DNA from: Sweltsa coloradensis
Taxonomy: Eukaryota; Arthropoda; Insecta; Plecoptera; Chloroperlidae
Length of the DNA stretch: 64,000 bases
Assembly: GCA_024449915.1 (NCBI GenBank)
Contig: JAMZAV010000067.1
Span: forward strand, 613,592 to 677,591
Direction: 5' to 3'
Below, piece after piece: positions 12,529-22,197 of this stretch (positions are counted from its first letter, which is position 1; every line of letters starts with the position of its first letter). The translations under genes were made by a program, and so were the position numbers. Below the pieces are notes generated by a model. That model had not been told where the DNA came from, did not search any database, and was given only the letters and a program-made list of their open reading frames with translations.

Positions 12529-12813
12529 ACCCGGGGTTAACAAGCATTGCTTCCAACTTTTCCCGCGCAATTCTGGAAATTTGCGCTCTTGCGGGGAGCG
12601 GGAAGGGAGGGAGATAGGCGTGATCAACTTAACAAATTTAGCCATCCCCACCGCAACAAAACATGGCGTATCGCAAGGCAACGAGGGGTAATGCTCGAGT
12701 AATACACCGACAAAGTAGCCAGCGCCTGATTTATTGCGCGCCCGGCTCACTAGCGACAATAACACTGTCAAGGTCAACTTCCATTGCTGGGATGGGATAT
12801 TAGTCACTCAACG
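12292..12813. mobile_element. Fold-back element at the palindrome centre
   Basis: CGTTGAGTGACTAATAT at 12292-12308 and its exact reverse complement at 12797-12813 bound a 522-bp near-perfect fold-back. The arms carry CTCCCTCCCTTCCCGCTCC and CGCAAGAGCGCAAATTT, and the spacer is about 47 bp. The same end sequence, fused end to end, forms a 30-bp palindrome at 57645-57674 flanked by direct repeats, which supports CGTTGAGTGACTAAT being a transposon terminus. The overlapping open frames here mirror each other and have no family signature. Confidence 0.6.
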
Positions 12814-14331
12814 CTGGCGTCGATAAATGCGAATATAAATATCCAGTTGTAATCCCTATCCGAAAGTTTTTTTCTGGTGTATGCTAATGAATTACATTGT
12901 AAAACAATGTATAGTTTTATATTTTACACAGTAGGCATATGCTATCAAATATTATTGGTGTTTCTCCCGTTTCTCCCGATTGAACAAAACATTATAAGTA
13001 ATGTTTTCAAAATATAAACTCTTGTCCCCTGGTCTCAATACAATACTGAGCATAGCAAGCGAGTAATCAAGCATATTATTTTTTTGGTATCTAAACCAAT
13101 CGCGTTTGCGATTCAAACTCATGTCCCTTAGTTTCATGCTGACCTTCGCCAATATCGTCATAAACCAAGACAGCAAGATTGTTGTTGTGTAGTGTTCTAT
13201 CGCAAACAGAGGCGGAGGTTTTCGTTCGAACCCTAGTCGGGTAAAGCTAGTTTGAATTGTTTCACTTCACTTCAATTAAACGAGTTATTACACAATCACT
13301 GTTTGGGATAAAAGTCAGTGGCGTCAACAAACGAATGTGCAGGGGTGCAGCCACACGCGGCCCGGTCCTCAGACGTTTTTTGAAACTTTTTGAAAACTTC
13401 CTCGCGTCTGATGAAGAGAGCCTCTTGAAAATGTGCACACTTTTTTGGTAAGTGTTTTTATTTAATATATCTTGCGGTCTAAACATCTTTTTTTGATCGT
13501 GTATATATATATTATTATTTTATTATTTATATCATATATATATATATATATTTAATTAATGTTTATCGTATTCAGATATGAAGTGAATTTAATTTCTTTA
13601 GGGCAAGGCACTTGCACTCAAATGTTATTAAGTGGATTGTGTGGCTCGTTGGTATTGTTGTTAGAATCTCTGCTTCCAATACAGAAGGTCCATGGTTCGT
13701 CCGATTCCCGTTAAGTCAGAAGGTTTTAACTGCTGATTTAGCAACGGTGACTTTGGAGCCGTCCTAGCAACGAGGCACATAATAAATTTAAAGTTCTTCT
13801 GAATCGGCCTTGTTGATTCTGGCGTTGATCCGCGGGTGTTCGCACTGTCCATACCACTGATTACTTGATTTCCTATATTTAAAAATATCGATCTTTAGTT
13901 GGTTATCGCTCACTCGTCGATTGCGTCGGGGCCTGCAGGTTTGGATTGGTCGCTTTGGTTTACTGTCCACCACTGAAAAACAGTTATATGACTGAGTGGG
14001 TAGACTAAAAGTGAATTTTTATTTATTTATATATGCTACGCTACGCGCTTACTTCCATGCAAATATAGCCCTACCTCAGAACGTTAGTTATTTTTTACTC
14101 ACAACATAGATAAATAGAACGTATTTTCAAATAAGATTTGACGTGCACATTCGACAGAAATATTAATTGTAAATAAATTATACCGGATACACAAGATAAC
14201 AACCAATAAAAAAAGTAAGTGGTCATTTGAGACTCCGGATACATATAAAATACATTGCAAATATCACAAACAAATACACGAAAAAAATCTCAAAAATCTC
14301 GTAGTTTATATTATAATGCGTCACACATAGG
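12577..14331 (-). repeat. Right inner arm of the giant palindrome
   Basis: Mirror of 10742-12528. A TA-rich expansion at 13501-13555 is longer than in the left arm. Confidence 0.85.
13630..14025 (+). mobile_element. Family-1 tRNA-derived SINE
   Basis: The head has a box-A-like GTGGCTCGTTGG and a box-B-like GGTTCGTCCGATTCCC (the latter with an insertion). The body has GTGACTTTGGAGCCGTCC and TTGGTTATCGCTCACTC, and the tail is AT-rich. It is carried inside the palindrome arm. Confidence 0.75.
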
Positions 14332-16546
14332 CATGTGTTAAACTGGTGAGTTAGGATTAATACACATTATTTACATAGACTTTGAGAATTTTTATTTACA
14401 CATGTGCACACATATAGAATGAGGTACATTGAGTTCAACTATGTACATTCACGTACACTCGCGACGAAATACGTTAGTAATGTGATGTGTGACTTACTTT
14501 ACACCTGCTTTACACGCTCGCCTCTAGTGTCTTCTATAACAAATAAACGCAGGGAACAACAACTATATTTAAAAAAAACAAAAAACGGTAGAAAACTAAA
14601 ATGTAAATGTGATCATGTTCACGTTTCATTTGTTTTGTTTCTTGAATTCTTCGGCCACACTTTGCAATGGCATTCACACGCAATAAGAGGAGATGAACTG
14701 CATTGCAAAACTGCGTTGTAGGTTTTCTACTTAGATGATTTTTTTTGTCTTTGTTCAATTGCTTGGACAAACAGTTTTTGCAAAATTAAAGTAAAATGGA
14801 AATCACTTATTTATAAATTAATTGAACTTAACACTGTTCTTAGGTGAGAAAATAAGTTTTTAATTATGTTGCAATATTTCGAAAAGTTTAACATAATTAA
14901 AAACTTATTTTCTCACCTAAGAACAGTGTTAAGTTCAATAAATTTATAAATATCATTTACCTGTTCTACTAAAGTTTCTTTTGAAATGGAAATCACTTAT
15001 TCGAAGTATAAGGTTTCAAGGTTAATCGAGACGGTTGGTACATTGTAGAATAACAATCCCCACGGTGCAGGGAATTAAAATTATTATTCATTATAATGCA
15101 TATTTTTAGAAATCATAATAACTCAATACTAACTTACCCATAAACAAAATGATTTGGATACTAGACCCGGAACAATATTAAACGTAAATATATATTTTTT
15201 TACTTTATAATGATCTGAACAATTCTTGGAAACATCAAGGTGCATAAGCGATCATGTAATTTTATAATATACCTCCCACGTCCCACTCGCAGGGGAAAAT
15301 GGGCTATGTACGAGAAATACTAATGTAATTATATCAGATAAAACAACAAAATGAATTATATGTGGATGTTTCTTCCCCTAGTTCGTAAAGTACGGAAGAA
15401 CTGCAATTGAGACGCTCAGAGTGGTGTTTAAATTGCGACCAAGCCTCTAGGCATGATATTATTATCGTTCTGGTAATCAAAACAATTGATATAATGAGGG
15501 TTTAAAAAATACAAATCATAATTGCAAACATGCATGTTGCATGTAAAAGATGTAATTTCAGTGACGGACTTCAATTAAAGCGATCCGAACCGACGACGCC
15601 ATCGATTGGCGAAATAATCGGACATTTGAAATCCAGTTCACAGATTACCATGATTCCTCCGCGGATGAGTCAGCATGGACATACTTCGGAACAACCATTT
15701 ACAGCTTGTTGTGTGCTTCGTTGCTAAGACGGTTTCAAAGCCACACTCTCAGTGGATGTAATGCGATACCCTTCCCATAGATTATGGGTTGATTCAAGTC
15801 GGGAATCGAACCAGCGACCTTCTGCTATGGAAGCAGGGACGCTATCCTTTGGACCAACAAGCCACAAACATTACTTGGCAGACTTGCTTGCCCCCAGAGT
15901 AATGAAATGAAATATTCTGTAATAATAATTCAATCATTACGTAGTGCATGGGTGATGTCTGTCCTATGGATATGACCCCGGGTTCGAATCCCTTCGAACC
16001 GGAATCCTGAATGAAGGTTTTTTCGAACTTTTCCTCAGTCGCTAATGCGAATGCAAGGGATTGAATAGCCCTCGGGCATCACCTCACAATTGTCCTATCC
16101 GCAAACTACCTAGTTAGTCACCAGAAGAGGGTCACACCGGTTAAATCTCATGTGTAAATCCTGCAGCGGGCATCCTACAAAAATGTATTTATTTATGGAT
16201 ATGACCGGTCGAAAGGCCCGACTACCGTGCGTTAGCAAACGATGTTATTTTCTTTATCGTGCTGAAAGAACGCAACACGATATCTAAAAAATAGAATAAA
16301 GGTTCGGTTTGGTAAATATAATAACATAGACTAATCGTAAACAATATTTGCTTAGTTCTTACAACGCGGGTAATTATAAAGATTGTTGAATGGGAGCACT
16401 ACAAACCTTGCATTGCCGAGAATCAAAATTTTAATCTACTTATTAAAGAATGCGATAAACATATTTAGACAGTTTCAAATTCTGATATCGTCCGCGGTCG
16501 CATAATTATATTAGTGTCTAGGGACGCTGGCGAATTACACTAAGCA
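14330..16546 (-). repeat. Right outer arm of the giant palindrome
   Basis: Mirror of 1-1976. It joins the right inner arm without a break, so this side probably shows the original arrangement. It differs from the left arm by the 190-bp insertion at 14811-15000. Confidence 0.85.
14811..15000. mobile_element. 190-bp hairpin insertion in the right arm
   Basis: Absent from the left arm. It is bounded by a 17-bp direct repeat, AAATGGAAATCACTTAT (14794-14810 and 14984-15000). Inside are two perfect reverse-complementary arms of about 49 bp (from TTGAACTTAACACTGTTC near 14821 to its complement ending near 14939), with a loop around ATTTCG. This is probably a small fold-back or MITE insertion later than the duplication. 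Confidence 0.7.
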
Positions 16547-17270
16547 CGACACGGATTCGAATCCCGCTCAAGGCATAGGTTATATGTAATTGTTCTTCAC
16601 TCTCGTCTATCACCACTCATAGTCCGAATAGCATGATCTCAATAAAAGTGATGTTGAACAACAATAATCATCATCGTTAATTTCTGGTAGCGAATATTAT
16701 AGAATTCTTACAACGATGTAAAAAGCTGCAAGCAAACCTCAAAATAGCAGATTGTGTTTATGTAATCTGATGACAAGCACATCCGGTGTCCAGATCCCGC
16801 CCACATTGCCTCCCCTACTTGCTTCGAAGTAGACACGATCGAATTTCACAAGAGAGCGCCACCAAATGGAGCCAAAAGTGTGCTTTGCAAGGCGTTCGTA
16901 CTTTTCAAACTACGTCTACATTTTTCGTCCGATTTCAATAAAGTTTTTTTTATTTTACTCAGAAATAAACTGTTATTCTACGTACATGGCCTGATTTTGC
17001 GAATTTACTCCTCTTTGGTCACACAAGGGCAGTAAACTTTGACCGGAAATGACCATTTTCTATGGACTTTGAGGACTCGTGGGGGAAATGTTATGACTTA
17101 AATGAACAAAAGGGCTATGTACGAGAAATAAGAATTTAGTTATCTATCAGAGGAAAAAAACAGAATGAAAATATAATGATTTCCCTGTCCGTAGTTTGAA
17201 AAGTACGAAAGTACTGCACATGGCACGATCGGAGTGGTATTTAAATCGCACCCAAGCCTCTTAAACGGCC
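16547..17270. other. Intergenic DNA beyond the palindrome
   Basis: No gene is recognised. 17045-17270 weakly repeats motifs of the arm (GGGCTATGTACGAGAAAT, also at 15301) and so contains an older, diverged copy of arm sequence. Confidence 0.35.
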
Positions 17271-17683
17271 CTAATTGTTTTTCTGCGTGTGTGTGTGTGT
17301 GTGTGTGTGTGTACGTTGAAAATCAGCCGAATCGCTGAACAGATTGCGCTGAAATTTTAAACAGACATCCGGTACGAGTTTATTGAGAACTGCTAACAAA
17401 ATCAGCAAGATTCGTTGCGATTTAAACCTACAAGAAATAATAAATGAAAAATAGACTTCCAATGTTTAGAAATTATTTTAACAACAATGTTTTAGATTTT
17501 GAAAAGATATTTTTTGTTTGTTATTCGCCTGGCCGTGAAATGCCGTGCCCATGCAAGGTCTGTCGAATGTTGCACGTCAAGGTACCCCCAAATTCCACTC
17601 GTAGATTGAATAAACCTTGCAATATTTTCACGTATTTCGTACTGGCTATGTTTACCATAGAAGGCCCTATTGCCACAGATGAT

Positions 17684-17930
17684 TTTTTTTTTTTACCGTG
17701 GGAAACCTGTTATAGGGTGCAATTAGCCCCTCTTCAGGTGAACTAGGTATGTGCGGATAGGAAATTGTGAAAGGATGTCCGAGGGCTGTTTAAGAGGACT
17801 CAATCCCTTGCATTCGCCTTAACGACTGAGGAAAACCTCGGAAAAAAACTTCAGTCAGGATTGCCGGTCTCGACGGGATTCGAACCCGAGACCTCCCGAA
17901 TCAGAGTCGCTCGAGCCAACACTGTCGGTT
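17684..17930 (-). mobile_element. Family-2 tRNA-derived SINE with target duplication
   Basis: A 247-bp insert with a T-run at the left (poly-A tail on the minus strand) and a tRNA-like head at the right (GGGATTCGAACCCGAGACC on the plus strand, i.e. box B in reverse). It is flanked by the exact 10-bp direct repeat CACAGATGAT (17674-17683 and 17931-17940). The uninterrupted host at 9021-9030 has one copy. Other family-2 members: 44490-44745, 395-575 and 15975-16155. Confidence 0.85.
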
Positions 17931-18194
17931 CACAGATGATAGACTACACTGCGTTATGTGCATTTCAAGACACGTTTAATTATTTTTGAACTACAATCTA
18001 GAAATTACAAAATCTTTCCCGACCAGGGGATTGAACCCACTTCTTTCACATTTCGGCTACAAGGGCGCCTTAGCCAACTAGACTAGGGAAACGCCAAAGT
18101 CGTAGTTAGACGAGTGAGCGAGTCATGTGGTGAGTACCCGGGAACATTTGCATTTAAGTTTGATAATTATATTCGTATAAATAATACTTTTTTA

Positions 18195-18300
18195 AAGTTT
18201 AGTTGGTATACGGGGACGGGCGCGTCAACTGTAAGGTCATAATGCGCCTCTCTAGCCTATGATAGGCTAGGTAGGCCTAAGGTAGGGGGAAGAAAAGTAA
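18195..18300 (-). repeat. Fragment of family-5 retroposon
   Basis: Minus-strand match to the end of 6334-6710 (GGACGCGTCAACCGT-like and CCTAGGGCTAGAG-like blocks). It is a short, diverged fragment. Confidence 0.4.
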
Positions 18301-18639
18301 TGTAATCGGGTACTCAACACATGGCTCACTCACGGGTTTAACAAGGACTTTGGCGTTTCCCTAGTATAACTGAGTGGGTAGACTCTAAATACGATTTTTT
18401 TTTTTTTTTAATTTATACAACGTAAATTCTTGTTTCAATAATATAAATTCTGAGATTATTAGAACTTGTGAGGTCACCTTTTATAAGTTAATACAATTTT
18501 AGGACCTACCATGTTCATAGCATTAAAAAAAAATTAGCACATGTTTTGTTAATAAATGATATTGTTTTTATATGAGCCCTATTGTATTTAACTGTTTAGT
18601 TTGCATAAAGTTTTTTAGAATGTAAAATATTTGTATTTA

Positions 18640-19150
18640 TTTATTTGTAGCCACATTAACTAATCTGTGGCACAGAAGTGAAACCCACAGTCCTATGTCC
18701 CACAAGTGCAGTTCACCAAACAATAACTGAACGCAACAATAAAATATAAAAAATATTAACATAGAGACGACTATAAAAATAACATAAACATAAAATGTAG
18801 GTGTGCGTAGTTGTATGGATGTTTGATTATATGATTGAGGTTTAGCCGCGGTCGCTAAGCTGGTTCCCATTCGAACACCAACGCCGTATACCGCTGGCTA
18901 GAGCAGATGCATGGAGGGTGCGAGAGTAAGTGTAACGGCTGCGTTCTCCTCGACGCCTGCTCGGCAGTCCGGGTTAGTGGAGGAACCTATATGACTGTCA
19001 AGGGTACACCATCCTTACGGATGGGACGTAAAGCCGTTGATCAACTTGGTACTTTACGACAGAAGTAAGCTACGTGCCGATACCGGGTTTCCCCTCCTCC
19101 CTTCTTCATCATCATGCATCGTTATGAATCATCACTGGTAACTCTTAAAA
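18640..19150 (-). repeat. LINE-like 3' region, unclassified
   Basis: 18900-19090 holds GGATGGGACGTAAAGCCG and AAGCTACGTGCCGATACC, phrases typical of arthropod non-LTR 3' UTRs. 18640-18760 ends in a TTTATTTATTTG tract. It lies where the last exon(s) of the neighbouring receptor gene would be expected. Confidence 0.4.
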
Positions 19151-19240
19151 GGCAGAAAATGTTATGTGGCCAATCCCTAAAAAATTTGAAAAAGCGAAAA
19201 GACGGTGAAAAGCATTTCGAACAGGCCTAGTTATACTCAC

Positions 19241-22197
19241 TTGATTATTGTCGTGTGCAACTCGATGTCCTCATCTAAAACATCCATCATTTCCTTGTCC
19301 AATTCTTGAAGATTTATTACAATCCTCCTAAAATCTTCACCTTCACACTCTGGTATTGAAATCTCTTCATTGGAGCTTGTGATGTTGAGTAATACAGAAG
19401 AATTAAGACTAATGTCTGATAGAAGTTGATGCCTTTCAGTTGCAGAATTGATATGAGTCAGAGGACGACTACCTTGGACAACCCTTGGGTCAACACTGGA
19501 CTGATCAATACTTACAGACCCTGGTATAAGGTTGTCATCAACATCAACTTCTTGAAGTGGATTAAATATGGTTTCCTCGTGAATAACACTTACATTCAGA
19601 ACATCTTCAGTTCTCTGTTGCTCATCTTGTAATACACAGCAAGGCGAATGAAACTGCTCAGTGTTTTCAACCACAATGCTCCAATATGATACATCCTCCA
19701 AAACACCAGATTCCTTCAGTTTCCTCGCTTTAATTCTATCCATTGAAATAGTTCGGATATTTTCAAGTTTATTATTAAGGATTTTGTAATTTGACCAAGG
19801 CAATACCAATCCTACAGTTAAAAGAGATACTAGTGTAGCTGAACAATTCCATGTGAGTATGAGTTGACACATTCTCGTGAACAGAGTTATTTCGAAAGCT
19901 GGAGATGAGGTTGTATCCCACGGGAACCATTCTCTGGAATGAGTATATAAATAACATTTAGTTCGAGCAGGTTCCCAACAGGCGAGTGAACAGATAACAT
20001 GACGTATACACAAACACATTTTATCTTGATGACTTACATTTTAAATAAATTTAAATTTAACTATTTGGTCTTTGAAAGCAAAGATAGGTCTTATTTAGTT
20101 TAACGTTTTCACCTTTTGTAAACTAAGAGTGACTTAAGATCAACATTCAACAAGCGTTAATTTGTTACTTTATACAAAACGTACCTGATAATCTGTCGAC
20201 GTTCGGGTAGTAGATTAAAACAGTACTCATAACTGACTGAGGCAGCAAATAAAGTCATAGACGGTATTTGGACAAATTTGATTATTTTGTAACAAAAAGA
20301 ACTTCTGGCATAAAACTCTGTCTTCTGTTCTTGGTTATCTAAGTGTTCTACTTTTATCATATGTGGTGCCTCATAGAACAACCGTTGTACCTCTTTCAGT
20401 TGCAAGAATACAGTAAGGGCACCTGCGAGCTCTAGGCTAAGCAAAATAATTGCATTGAAGCAGGCCAGAACATCCAGAATATTATCTCTGTATAAATACA
20501 TTGCGATTGGTAGACGAAAGAAAAGCTCTGTCAAGCCAACAATAATTATGAACCAAGGATTGAATTTTCGAAATATTTGCAGAGCCAGATGAAGAGAGCG
20601 ATGTTTGCTGAGCCAACCAAGGGGGGAAGACTTCAGGTAGAAGTCATGTCTGAGCAGGTGTGCCAACCAAGGGGGGAAGTACTTCAGGTAGAAGTCAAGG
20701 TCGGGCTCTGCGTCGTCCTGCCAGAAACCTGCAAGGAGATATAGTTACATGAGCAGGTGTGCCAACCAAGGGGGGAAGTACTTCAGGTAGAAGTCAAGGT
20801 CATGCTGTGCGTCGTCCTGCCAGAAACCTGCAAGAAGATAGTTTGACAATGACAGACCTTGGTATGTAAACCCATGGTTAAAGTTGTTTTAATCCAAAAT
20901 AGATGATCTTTTACAAAAAATAATTGTGAACTTTAATAGTTTGATTAAATTGTTTAATTTTAAAATGTTATATAACAAGATTTTATAAATAAGGTGCCAT
21001 GTGTACCAGAATACTATCTCGTCATTGTTGATCACAAGTGTACATTACTCTTTATCAAATCCATGTATCTCTGGAACTTTGTTCTGTTATGGATAAATAA
21101 ATAAATAAATAAACAAACAAACAAACAAACAAACAAACAAACAAACAAACAAACAAACAAACATGCAAAACAGGATTATGTGCGGAATGCATTAGTTCTG
21201 AAACACATTTCGTTCTCTAATTTTCACCATACGATTTTAGAATTTAGGATTTTTTTTAGAAAGGATTGTTGCATGTCTTTAAAACTAGGAAGCTTCGCAA
21301 ACGCTTTTTTAGGCGCGTTGTTGGATGGGATAATTGTTTAAAAAACAAAAAAGCGTAAAATTACGATTTTCATAAGAAATAATTATTCTATTACGCTCAA
21401 ATTTCCAAACGAATATTAGACATAAATATAAGGTTCTGTGAAAAAATTTTACAATCGATAAAGCATGAGGTGTTAAAGCGAAGAAATTTTTAAAAAAAAA
21501 ACGTAAAATTGCAATTATCATAAGAAATAATTTTTTGATTGAGCTCAAATTTCGCACGAATATATAAATTTATAAAGTCAAGGTTCTGTGAAAAAATCAT
21601 TAAAATCGAAAAAAGCATGAAGGTGTTATAAGCCAAAGAAAGTTTTAAAAAATCAAAAAAATCGTAAAATTGCGATTTCCATGAGAAATAATTTTTCGAT
21701 TGCGCTCAAATTTCACACGAATATATTAATTCATTAAATAAGGGTGATGTGAAAACATCATAACAATCGTATAAAGAAAGCATGTAGGTGGTATAAGTCA
21801 AAGAATTTTGTAAAAATCGAAAAAAATCGTAGAATACCAATTTTTTTCATAAAAAAAACATAAATGACACAATGTAGTAAACATCCCTGACTTGAGTTTG
21901 TCTAAAATTTGACTCTAAAATGTTGCCTGGTAGAACCTTAAGCATATCTTTTACAAACAACTTCCCTGAATTTCAAATTTATGGAGTAAAAATTTAAGGC
22001 CAAGCTGAGGTACATTAAGCGTGTAGAATTCATTGCATTTGGTGAGCAAGCGTATCTTTAAATATGTACATTAACATTGTAAAAGCAGTTGGCCTAGCAC
22101 ATGCACATTAAACAATTTGATTGAACTTACCTTGCAAATACAAAGCACAGTGGATAAATTTCCAGGTAGCATAATTTAATGTGTCATCTGCCTCCAT
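19241..22197 (-). CDS. Odorant receptor-like protein, partial (exons 1-3)
   Basis: Ligand-binding subunit of an odorant-gated channel in the antennal neuron membrane, by family. Exons: 22131-22197 (ATG at 22197), 20185-20728, 19241-19933; all junctions have GT..AG and phases agree (1, 2, then an open donor GTGAGT in phase 2). The 434 codons read include PDLDFYLKYFPPW near residue 31, hydrophobic segments at about 80-102, 106-133, 175-195 and 216-250, and the odorant-receptor block EWFPWDTTSSPAFEIT at 205-220, placed like WYPFDTxxSPxYE in known receptors. Residues about 251-412 form a long acidic, Ser/Asn-rich loop before LDEDIELHTTIIK, which resembles the pre-TM5 'I..H..I' region. The last transmembrane exon(s) were not found downstream, where LINE debris lies, so the gene may be broken or continue far away. 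Upstream of exon 2 its first part and its acceptor are duplicated. A gustatory receptor is less likely. Confidence 0.7.
20640..20838 (-). repeat. Tandem duplication of the 5' part of receptor exon 2
   Basis: About 95 bp (intron end, acceptor TTGCAG and exon start GTTTCTGGCAGG) occurs twice: acceptor boundaries at 20728/20729 and 20827/20828. Translated, the upstream copy ends in an in-frame stop after LAHLLM, so only the proximal acceptor keeps the frame open. Inside the exon, a further 45-bp unit (GACTTCTACCTGAAG...GGTTGGC) is also doubled, giving DFYLKYFPPWLAHLL and DFYLKSSPLGWLS in series. Confidence 0.75.
21093..21161 (+). repeat. AAAT/AAAC microsatellite
   Basis: ATAA units pass into about 13 AAAC units, within the receptor gene's first intron. 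Confidence 0.9.
21285..21855 (-). mobile_element. Helentron-like element, family A, partial
   Basis: Begins on the plus strand with CTAGGAAGCTTCGCAAACGC and GCGCGTTGTTGGATG, i.e. the minus-strand 3' end. The repeated interior TTCTGTGAAAAAATCATT is shared with other copies. The 5' end is not clear. It lies in the receptor gene's first intron. Confidence 0.5.

Larger units (their letters stand above)
1..16546. repeat. Giant imperfect inverted duplication (palindrome), cut by the window edge
   Basis: Base 1 onward (TGCTAGTGAAATTCGCCAGC) is the reverse complement, with small differences, of DNA ending at 16546. The match can be followed through SINE sequence, unique sequence and low-complexity tracts to an asymmetric spacer of about 47 bp near 12529-12576. 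The right arm (12577-16546) is continuous. The left arm is the same sequence split in two (1-1976 and 10742-12528) by 8.77 kb of extra DNA. A 190-bp insertion marks the right arm only. Small substitutions and indels along the arms argue against a pure assembly copy, but an assembly artefact cannot be excluded from the sequence alone. The outer end is not reached because it coincides with base 1. Confidence 0.85.
17275..18365 (+). mobile_element. Helitron-like element, family B, interrupted by a SINE
   Basis: Begins after a GT microsatellite (17286-17312) with CAGCCGAATCGCTGAACAG and is collinear with 8565-9290 and 47784-48618. A SINE interrupts it at 17684-17930. The end region carries GACTAGGGAAACGCCAAAG (18083) and, inverted, CTTTGGCGTTTCCCTAGT (18346-18363), giving an inverted-repeat end that finishes in CTAG before T. 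Confidence 0.6.

Noticed and set aside
12298..12807. Two protein-coding genes on opposite strands
   Set aside because: The two frames are mirror images created by the palindrome, stop at the fold-back boundaries, and carry no domain signature.
18637..18870. Last transmembrane exon of the odorant receptor
   Set aside because: It has a hydrophobic stretch, but it lies in a LINE-like 3' region ending in repeated TTTA. I could not find an acceptor in the right phase, and the sequence lacks the receptor C-terminal pattern.
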